Assembly (NCBI GenBank): GCA_958427375.1 | Contig: CAUABY010000010.1 | Location: 1 to 20,212 of the forward strand | Length of the DNA stretch: 20,212 nt | Origin: an uncultured Eubacteriales bacterium | GTDB lineage: Bacteria > Bacillota > Clostridia > Oscillospirales > Oscillospiraceae | Direction of reading: 5' to 3' | The notes under the pieces: generated by a model | Told to the model about the DNA's origin: nothing | The model's input: the letters and a program-made list of their open reading frames with translations, nothing else | Database searches by the model: none | Position numbers and translations under genes: made by a program | Shown: positions 1 through 5,263 of the stretch, one piece after another | Layout: each line of letters starts with the position of its first letter | How positions within the stretch are numbered: the stretch's first letter is position 1

Positions 1-52
1 CGCTTGAATGGCATTCAAGAGGTCAGCGGTTCGATCCCGCTTATCTCCACCA
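1..52 (+). tRNA. tRNA-Ala (anticodon GGC), 5' end outside window
   Basis: The 3' two-thirds of a tRNA. The anticodon stem CTTGA/TCAAG (3-7, 15-19) closes a 7-base loop ATGGCAT with anticodon GGC at 10-12, which reads Ala codons GCC and GCU. The T arm is AGCGG/CCGCT (25-29, 37-41) around TTCGATC. The acceptor 3' strand is 42-48, followed by discriminator A and an encoded CCA at 50-52. The D arm and 5' acceptor strand lie before base 1. A terminator hairpin follows at once. The mobile-element debris just downstream fits the use of tRNA 3' ends as integration sites. Confidence 0.93.
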
Positions 53-60
53 AACCACAC

Positions 61-91
61 AAATCCGAACCTTCTGGGTTCGGATTTTGTG
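61..91 (+). terminator. Rho-independent terminator of the tRNA gene
   Basis: A perfect 11-bp stem (61-71 with 77-87) with a 5-base loop TTCTG, ending in a short T run. It starts nine bases after the CCA of the tRNA. Confidence 0.85.
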
Positions 92-118
92 CTTTTAACT
101 CCACCAAAGGGTGTGATT

Positions 119-150
119 AAAGGCTTGTTTTCGTATGAAAACAAGCCTTT
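119..150 (+). terminator. Perfect 14-bp stem-loop, terminator-like
   Basis: Arms 119-132 and 137-150 pair perfectly around the loop GTAT. TTT ends the stem, then CCCC and a second T run follow, so it could be a weak terminator. It belongs to no visible gene and may come from the element whose RepA fragment follows. Confidence 0.5.
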
Positions 151-200
151 CCCCATTTTTACGATGAAATCAACATATCAATATCATTCAAGCGCACTCC

Positions 201-231
201 AAGAGGCATTCCAAGTGAATGCCTCTTTTTT
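201..231 (+). terminator. Rho-independent terminator, orphan
   Basis: A perfect 11-bp stem (201-211 with 217-227), loop CAAGT, running into a T tract at 226-231. It stands just upstream of the RepA fragment with no complete gene before it. It probably ended a gene that has been lost, or insulates repA. Confidence 0.7.
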
Positions 232-255
232 GTTGGAAAAAATTGAAAGGAGGCC

Positions 256-522
256 ATGCCGGAAATCGGTTTTGACTATTTTGGGGAGGACGAAGCGGAG
301 CTGTTCAGCTTTTTCCGTATCCCCCCGCAACTTATTACCGCGCCACAGTTCAAGCAGATTTCCAAAGATGCCAAGCTACTGTATGGGATGCCCCTTGACC
401 GCATGGGTCTATCTGCCCGACATGGCTGGTTCGACGAACAAGGCCGGGTCTATATTTATTACACCGTTGAGGAAATCCGTGAGGAGATGAACTGCGGAAG
501 CAAAAAGCCATCTCCTTCATAG
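256..522 (+). pseudogene. Replication initiator protein A (RepA N-terminal type), truncated
   Basis: The frame begins at ATG 256 behind an AAAGGAGG ribosome-binding site. It encodes the opening of the RepA N-terminal domain found in plasmids and Tn1549/CTn-type integrative elements of gut Firmicutes: MPEIGFDYFGEDEAE at residues 1-15, then the core KLLYG...LDRMGLSA and GRVYIYYTVEEI. Such proteins usually run to about 250-300 residues or more. Here the family-like sequence stops near residue 83 (NCGSKK, about base 500) and the frame ends five codons later, inside sequence that belongs to the opposite-strand DGR-like remnant. The winged-helix domain is therefore broken and the protein is presumably inactive. 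Residues MP in LLYGMPLDRM replace the LL I would expect from memory, which fits decay. Identity is from recall of the family. Confidence 0.8.
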
Positions 523-970
523 CCTTGAGTTTGTCATGGTAGCTCGTTCTACTCCCTTGCAAGCGTAGTCGAGAGCCAATGTTCGTGTTCAAATTGGACG
601 AAGTATTGTTCAAATTAGCCGTAAACAGACCGCATGCCGAAACTTGAGCCCAAGAACCGCCGTGCCGAAAAACCATACAACCAGTAGAATACCAGCAAGC
701 GCCACAGTCGTATGTGGACTCGCTACCACTACCAGCGGCAGCAGGAAGCATGACGTGTTCGTTGTTGCCTGTGTCAAGACCTTCCTCAGTGATGTAGGAA
801 AAAGACCAGTTCGTTGCTCCTGTGAAGAACAGCGCGGTGTAGTTCGTTGCGGTATCGTCTGCGTACTTGGAGGGGTCATTGCAAACGTAGTAAGTGACAC
901 CATTCCAGTTGACACCATCGACCCATTCCCAAACATTATCAACGCTCTCGATGGTGACGGCAACATCCGC
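505..970 (-). pseudogene. Remnant of a DGR-type variable protein (C-type-lectin fold)
   Basis: Reading leftward from 970, one open frame gives VDNVWEWVDGVNWNG, YYVCNDPSKYADD, then CWYSTGCMVFRHGGSW (GGSW at 650-661), CGLF, ANLNNTSSNLNTNIGSRL (its end at 566-583). The order of a GGSW motif, an Asn/Ser-rich stretch and a terminal NIGSRL matches the variable region of C-type-lectin-fold target proteins of diversity-generating retroelements in Firmicutes phages and conjugative elements, as I recall the family. In those systems the variable codons derive from a template copied by an error-prone reverse transcriptase. No reverse transcriptase, accessory gene or template repeat is in the window. The 5' side is joined to a HlyD-like fragment through a frameshift near 971-980. 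Past about 505 the frame runs into antisense repA sequence. A phage tail-fibre or other lectin fold is the main alternative. Confidence 0.5.
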
Positions 971-1235
971 CCTTACTACCGCCGGGCATCTGCGCCGTCT
1001 TGTCGAGCGTAACAGTCGCGGTGTACATGGTGACGCCGCCGGAGCTGGACGCGGTTTTGTCTATTTCAGAGACCACGCCGGTGAAATTGTCATCGCCCGC
1101 GCTGAGGCTGCCCGCTGGGATATACACCGCCATGCAGCCATCCAGCGAGAGCAGTATATACGCGCCGTGCTCGGCCATGGCAGCGGACACATCGTCATCC
1201 GCCTCCGCATTGCAGAGACAGCAGTTAATTTTATT
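971..1235 (-). pseudogene. HlyD/RND-type periplasmic adaptor fragment
   Basis: The minus-strand frame reads MAEHGAYILLSLDGCMAVYI, FTGVVSEIDKTASSSG, then MYTATVTLDKTAQMPGG. This resembles the barrel-sandwich and beta-barrel part of HlyD-family efflux adaptors (x-G-x-V-x-x-I, then T-V-x-L-D). The frame breaks near 975; shifting frame there recovers ADVAVTIES, the expected continuation, so one or more bases seem to have been gained or lost. No good start or ribosome-binding site is visible, and both the N-terminus (hairpin and lipoyl parts) and the C-terminus are missing. The family call is tentative. Confidence 0.35.
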
Positions 1236-1293
1236 CGGCGTGTTAAGCCATTATTTTTTAGTTTGCAGGGAACATTTTTAAGTCATTTTAGTC

Positions 1294-1322
1294 TTGCATG
1301 GTAGAGAGCAAAACTTTATAAT
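1294..1322 (+). promoter_or_regulatory. Sigma-A promoter for the MscS gene
   Basis: TTGCAT (1294-1299), a 17-base spacer, then TATAAT (1317-1322), placed 33 bases before the MscS start codon. Confidence 0.8.
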
Positions 1323-1354
1323 ACTATAGATTAATCCAGCGGAGGAGATACACT

Positions 1355-2188
1355 ATGAACCCTACAAGTTCTTTTTCTGATTTTATGGCGATGTCGCTCG
1401 GCGGCTACAGCCTTGGCAAAATTCTTTCGGCAGTGTTTACGCTGATTGTCTGCCTGCTCGTGACCAAGCTGATTATCCGCGCAGTTGAGAAGCTCGTAAA
1501 CCGCGCGAAATATACAAACGACAGACTGCGCCGCATTACACTCAACGCGTCAAAGGGTGTGCTGTACATTTTGACCGTGATAATCGTGGCGGGCACTATC
1601 GGCATCAACACCTCGTCGCTGACGGCGATTGCATCGGTGCTGACCTTGGGCATCACCCTTGCCACGCAGGACTTGATGAGCAACATGGCGGGCGGCCTCG
1701 TTATTCTCTCCACGCACCCGTTTTCGGTCGGCGATGTAATTGAATCCGATGGAACCGTGGGCACTGTGCGCGAGATATCGCTCAACCACACCAAGATTGA
1801 GACTGCCGACGGGCAGATTGTATTTCAGCCCAACAGCGCCATATCCAGCGCGAAGATAACAAACTACTCCACCCTTGGCCGCCGCCGCGTGGTTGTAAGC
1901 ATCGGCGCTTCGTATGACGCGCCGACTGACAGCGTGAAGGCCGCCTGCCTTGACGCGATTGCGGCTGTACCAGGCATTATGGACGAGCCCGCGCCGGAAG
2001 TGCGGCTTGTGAATTATGGCGAGAGCGCGATTGAATACAGTCTGCGCTGCTGGGCTGGCGTGGACGACTACTGGGAAGTCAATTTCGCGCTGAACGAGGC
2101 CGTGCGCGAGAGCTTTGCGCGCCACGGTATTGAGATACCCTACAACCATCTCAATGTACACATACTTGAGCGCAGTCATGCCGACTGA
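1355..2188 (+). CDS. Small-conductance mechanosensitive channel (MscS family)
   Basis: A 277-residue membrane channel that opens under membrane tension and releases solutes on osmotic downshock. The start ATG follows GGAGGAGA at good spacing. An N-terminal helix (about 17-37) and a second at about 67-87 precede the pore helix (about 88-115), which carries the small-residue pattern LGITLATQDLMSNMAGG typical of MscS TM3. The beta domain follows: HPFSVGDVIE, GTVGTVREISLNHTKIET, then the segment around PNSAISS. The C-terminal cytoplasmic alpha/beta domain ends with GIEIPYNHLNVHI. The length matches compact MscS proteins. It has its own promoter and no clear downstream terminator. It is the only intact gene among the mobile-element remnants, and its GC-rich codon use matches the genes further right, so it is probably native. 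Confidence 0.95.
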   Translation: MNPTSSFSDFMAMSLGGYSLGKILSAVFTLIVCLLVTKLIIRAVEKLVNRAKYTNDRLRRITLNASKGVLYILTVIIVAGTIGINTSSLTAIASVLTLGITLATQDLMSNMAGGLVILSTHPFSVGDVIESDGTVGTVREISLNHTKIETADGQIVFQPNSAISSAKITNYSTLGRRRVVVSIGASYDAPTDSVKAACLDAIAAVPGIMDEPAPEVRLVNYGESAIEYSLRCWAGVDDYWEVNFALNEAVRESFARHGIEIPYNHLNVHILERSHAD

Positions 2189-2307
2189 GGGTGCGGAGCC
2201 GACACAGGCAATTAACGCGGCAAATTGGCGCAAAAAATAGACGCCCTGACGAATTAATCATCAACCGCGCCATACACACAAATTCGCTTTTAATTAAGCA
2301 TAAAAAC

Positions 2308-2356
2308 GAAGTAGCCCTTGACTGCTCATCTTTAATCAACAGTCAAGGGCTACTTC
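2308..2356 (-). terminator. 17-bp stem-loop: attenuator of a tet-type leader
   Basis: A perfect 17-bp inverted repeat (2308-2324 with 2340-2356; core GTAGCCCTTGACTG) with a 15-base loop. On the minus strand it is followed by GTTTTTATG, making it a Rho-independent terminator in that direction; there is no T run on the plus strand. An extra short arm pair AATTCGC/GCGAATT (2281-2287, 2358-2364) encloses it. The stop of a 19-codon leader ORF lies just upstream. This is the layout of transcriptional attenuators ahead of ribosomal-protection tet genes such as tet(M), tet(O) and tet(W). Confidence 0.7.
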
Positions 2357-2365
2357 TGCGAATTC

Positions 2366-2425
2366 TTAGTATCTAACATCTTGGTTACCTCTCTTTCTAC
2401 AGAATACCACAGGCACCGCATACAT
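2366..2425 (-). CDS. 19-residue leader peptide, tet attenuator type
   Basis: A short frame encoding MYAVPVVFCRKRGNQDVRY. It sits between a good minus-strand promoter and the attenuator hairpin. It resembles, as I recall, the leader peptides read ahead of ribosomal-protection tetracycline-resistance genes, where stalled ribosomes let polymerase pass the hairpin. A second possible tiny frame, MLDTKNSQK, starts within its end behind AGAGAGG and stops at the hairpin foot. No resistance gene follows: past about 2281 the sequence becomes unrelated spacer and then the 3' end of the MscS gene on the other strand. The peptide is therefore orphaned. Assignment is from layout and remembered similarity, not alignment. 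Confidence 0.5.
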   Translation of the reverse strand: MYAVPVVFCRKRGNQDVRY

Positions 2426-2612
2426 CAACGGGACACAATCCAGACACTTTTCAATAATTTACAATCCCTTTTTCGGAAGTCTCATAAGCGAGACAAGCTA
2501 TGTGTCAATTGCCCTCCTGCATATTTTGATCAGCAGCGCCGATCCCTGTGCTCTCGTGGCTTTTATGTCACAGGGTGTTTCTTAGTACATCGGACTCACC
2601 CTTTCTGCTTAT

Positions 2613-2641
2613 AATATAGCAAAGCCGAAGCACATTTTCAA
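2613..2641 (-). promoter_or_regulatory. Sigma-A promoter reading into the tet-type leader
   Basis: On the minus strand TTGAAA (2641-2636), a 17-base spacer, then TATATT (2618-2613). Transcription would run leftward through about 190 bases of leader before the small peptide. That leader contains another hairpin, CCCTGTG/CACAGGG (2544-2550, 2569-2575). Confidence 0.65.
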
Positions 2642-2726
2642 TAGGCAGAACATCCGATTTTTATTGCCATTTTTTGTGCAGGCATACGAAATACGCCGGT
2701 ATTGACAAGTTTTTATGGCGTATTTA

Positions 2727-2755
2727 TTGACGCGCTTTCAGATTCATATTATAAT
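2727..2755 (+). promoter_or_regulatory. Sigma-A promoter, distal, before degV-family gene
   Basis: TTGACG (2727-2732), 17-base spacer, TATAAT (2750-2755). A strong terminator lies only about 25 bases further on, so transcripts from here may be short or attenuated. Confidence 0.75.
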
Positions 2756-2780
2756 ATAAATGTTGTGTGCCTGAATTTCC

Positions 2781-2810
2781 CATCTGCGCCCCTGGCGCGG
2801 GTGGTTTTTT
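2781..2810 (+). terminator. Leader terminator / possible attenuator
   Basis: Arms 2781-2790 (CATCTGCGCC) and 2794-2803 pair over 10 bp with two G-T pairs, loop CCT, followed by G and six T. The flanks TTTCCCAT (2776-2783) and ATGGGGAAA (2816-2824) could form a competing pairing. No gene lies between the promoter at 2727-2755 and this hairpin, so it either ends a roughly 45-base transcript or controls read-through to the gene at 2979. Confidence 0.65.
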
Positions 2811-2900
2811 GCGCTATGGGGAAAAACCGACGTATTCGGTAGAAACGGGGGCAGTCTATTGTGCAATTGGATGAAAAGATAAACTATACTTGATAATGGG

Positions 2901-2929
2901 TTGAAAATTGCTTGAATTTATTGTAGTAT
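2901..2929 (+). promoter_or_regulatory. Sigma-A promoter, proximal, for degV-family gene
   Basis: TTGAAA (2901-2906), 17-base spacer, TAGTAT (2924-2929), 50 bases before the start codon and downstream of the leader terminator. Confidence 0.6.
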
Positions 2930-2978
2930 TTTATAGATGCTGGATTACTATCCACTACTATTGTAAGGAGAGATTTTT

Positions 2979-3860
2979 ATGTCTGACTATATTATAGCTA
3001 CTTCTTCCACCTCTGACCTGCCCAGAACCTATCTGGAGGCGCACAACATTCCCTTCATCAGCTACACCTACACCATCGGCGACCAGCTTTTTGAGGACGA
3101 CTGCCGCGAGGAAAGCCGCGCCGCGGTTTACGCGGGGATGCGCAAGGGCGACATGCTGAAAACCTCAATGATAAATGAGTACGCCTATGCCGACTTCTTC
3201 GAGTCCTTGCTCAGCACCGGCAAGGACGTTATTTACCTTGATATGTCTCAGAAAATGTCCGTTTCCTTTGAAAAGGCCAACCTTGCCGGCGACATGGTGC
3301 GCAAGAATTTCCCTGACCGCAAGCTGTACATAATGGACACCCGCTGCATTTCCGGCGGTCTCGGCCTTCTTGTTAAGAACATGGTGCGCCGCATGGAGCA
3401 GGGCATGAGCTATGACGAGGTTATCGCCTGGGGCGAGGAGAACAAACTCAAGATTGCCCACCGCTTCACGGTGGACGACCTCAACTACCTCAAAATCGGC
3501 GGGCGCGTATCCAACGCCGCGGCGCTCGTGGGAGGCATGCTGTCCATCAAGCCCGTGCTGTACGTTCCCGACGGCGGCACGCTGGACGTTGTGAAGAAGG
3601 CTCGCGGGCGTAAGAACGCGCTTGCAAACGTGCTCGAATCCGTTAAGGCAGACCTCAGCGAGTGCGAGCACAAGGGGCTTGAAATCCACATCCTCAATGC
3701 TGACTGCCTTGCCGACGCAGAGTATTTGCGCGACGAGATTAAGAAAGCTTTCCCTGACGTGGGCGAAATCAGCATAACAAACCTCGGCGTTGTCATCGGC
3801 GCGCACTGCGGCCCTGGCCTGCTGACAATATTCTACCTCTGCAACGGCCGCAGACCGTAA
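2979..3860 (+). CDS. DegV family protein (fatty-acid binding)
   Basis: A 293-residue cytoplasmic protein of the DegV family. Members bind a fatty acid between two alpha/beta domains; some (FakB) present it to the kinase FakA for phospholipid synthesis. Family hallmarks visible are the N-terminal IIATSSTSDLP, the KTSMINEYAYADFF segment (residues 61-75) with the Thr-Ser that contacts the fatty-acid carboxylate, the GRVSNAAALVGGMLSIKPVL turn, and the C-terminal GAHCGPGLLTIFY. The ATG follows TAAGGAGAG at good spacing. Length is normal. The gene stands alone between its promoters and a strong terminator. No fakA-like kinase is in the window, so a FakB role is possible but unproven. Confidence 0.93.
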   Translation: MSDYIIATSSTSDLPRTYLEAHNIPFISYTYTIGDQLFEDDCREESRAAVYAGMRKGDMLKTSMINEYAYADFFESLLSTGKDVIYLDMSQKMSVSFEKANLAGDMVRKNFPDRKLYIMDTRCISGGLGLLVKNMVRRMEQGMSYDEVIAWGEENKLKIAHRFTVDDLNYLKIGGRVSNAAALVGGMLSIKPVLYVPDGGTLDVVKKARGRKNALANVLESVKADLSECEHKGLEIHILNADCLADAEYLRDEIKKAFPDVGEISITNLGVVIGAHCGPGLLTIFYLCNGRRP

Positions 3861-3878
3861 AAATCTATAATATAGTTT

Positions 3879-3918
3879 TGCTCCCCTGTACCAAGCTTGG
3901 TACAGGGGAGCATTTTTT
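3879..3918 (+). terminator. Strong terminator after degV-family gene
   Basis: A 34-base perfect palindrome (3879-3912; GCTCCCCTGTACCAAG and its complement) followed by six T. It lies between two convergent genes; its other face lacks a T tract, so it mainly serves the plus strand. Confidence 0.92.
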
Positions 3919-3967
3919 GCCGCCGTTGGCGAATCCGCGTGAGTGTGAGCTGGCGGGCGGTTCCCGC

Positions 3968-5263
3968 TCACTCATTCACGGCGCTTTTATGCGTGCCGAT
4001 AGTGCTCTGTGCGGTCATATTTTTATAGGCATTGGCGAGCATGAGCTTTATGCGGTTTTCCTGATTCGTCCTTGTGGAGGAGAAGTCATAGTCTATAGGC
4101 ACGATATTGGCATCTGAGTAGAGCGCTTTAACGCCCTTTATCATGCCCTTGCCGACGATATGATTCGGCAGGCAGCCGAAAGGCTGGGCGCAGACGATGT
4201 TCTTTATCCCGCTCTGGCAGAATTCGAGCATTTCCCCGGTCAGAAGCCAGCCCTCGCCCATCTTCACGCCGTTATTGATAAAGCCCTTGGTGGCCTTGAG
4301 CACATCGCCGAAATACGCGCTGGGGTGAAAATCCGAGTACTTTCTGATGGTTTTTATCACGTCCATCTGCTTTGCCATCATGATATGTGTGGCAGCATCC
4401 ATGCCGAGCCCCTTGAGCATCTTGGATTTATAGAGCTCAAAATCAATCATGCCGTTTTTGACACAGTACATGCAGAAGTCCGCAAGGCCGCCGAGCACCG
4501 GCTCCGCGCCGTTGGCTGTGAGGAAGTTTTCAAGCTCATTATTCCCGTATGGCGAGAACTTGACGAAGATCTCCCCCACTATGCCGACCTTGGGCTTTTG
4601 CTCATGGCGGCGCGGGATGGAGGCAAAATCCTCAACTATCTCGCGGTAGCACTTTTTGATATCGCCATAGCCAAACTTCTTATAGCGGCCAAAGCGTGCG
4701 GGCACCTCGGCTATCCACCTGTCCATATGGCGCTGAGTCTCGCCGGGGATGAGCTCATATGGCGCGCACTGGTTTTTGAGCGTGACAAGCAGGTCGCCGA
4801 TATACATGAAATAGAACATTCTGTAGAGCATGGACAGGGTGAGCGTGAAGCCCTTGCTATGCTCAAGGTTGCGGGAAAAGTTCATTGAAATCACGGGGAT
4901 ATGGCCATAGCCCGCGTTATTCAAGGCTTTGCGCATGAGCGCTATGTAGTTTGACGCGCGGCAGCCGCCGCCGGTCTGGGTGATGATGAAAGCGAGCTTA
5001 TTTGTATCATACTCGCCGCTCTCAATTGCGTCCATCATCTCGCCGATGCAGATTTGCGCGGGGTAGCAGGTGTCATTGTGGCAGTACTTCAGCCCCTTAC
5101 GCATGACAAGCTCGCCTGAGTTTTCCATCATTTTGATGTGATAGCCCCACTCGTTCATCATCGGGAAGAAGAGCTTTTCATGCACGGGCACCATTGGCGG
5201 CACGAGTATGGTATAGCTCTCGGCCATTTCCTTTGTAAATTCTGCCGCATTAATGTCCGTCAT
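3968..5263 (-). CDS. 2-hydroxyacyl-CoA dehydratase D-component / double-cubane-like protein
   Basis: A 431-residue protein of the HgdB/FldC-like superfamily. Relatives hold a [4Fe-4S] cluster or a double-cubane [8Fe-9S] cluster and use electrons made available by ATP hydrolysis in an activator for difficult reductions or radical dehydrations. Eleven cysteines are present, several in conserved-looking settings: KYCHNDTCYPAQ (C61, C66), GGGCRAS (C101), DFCMYC (C264, C267), VCAQPFGCLPNHI (C358, C364). The start ATG at 5263 follows AGAGGGGATC. The gene overlaps the stop of the upstream activator by 14 bases, which implies translational coupling and a shared complex. In many Clostridia the two are, as I recall, one protein of about 1,400 residues. 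The substrate is unknown; no CoA-transferase or second dehydratase subunit is nearby. Confidence 0.85.
   Translation of the reverse strand: MTDINAAEFTKEMAESYTILVPPMVPVHEKLFFPMMNEWGYHIKMMENSGELVMRKGLKYCHNDTCYPAQICIGEMMDAIESGEYDTNKLAFIITQTGGGCRASNYIALMRKALNNAGYGHIPVISMNFSRNLEHSKGFTLTLSMLYRMFYFMYIGDLLVTLKNQCAPYELIPGETQRHMDRWIAEVPARFGRYKKFGYGDIKKCYREIVEDFASIPRRHEQKPKVGIVGEIFVKFSPYGNNELENFLTANGAEPVLGGLADFCMYCVKNGMIDFELYKSKMLKGLGMDAATHIMMAKQMDVIKTIRKYSDFHPSAYFGDVLKATKGFINNGVKMGEGWLLTGEMLEFCQSGIKNIVCAQPFGCLPNHIVGKGMIKGVKALYSDANIVPIDYDFSSTRTNQENRIKLMLANAYKNMTAQSTIGTHKSAVNE

Noticed and set aside
644..1304. Several plus-strand frames of 90-136 codons
   Set aside because: They oppose the DGR-like and HdlyD-like minus-strand frames and have no family features of their own.
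2381..2614. A 77-codon plus-strand frame with Cys/Arg-rich sequence
   Set aside because: No ribosome-binding site; it runs antisense to the promoter and leader of the tet-type attenuator, which explains the sequence better.
3165..4888. Long open frames opposite the degV-family gene and the HgdB-like gene
   Set aside because: Both mirror strongly conserved genes; their compositions are those of complementary-strand translation.
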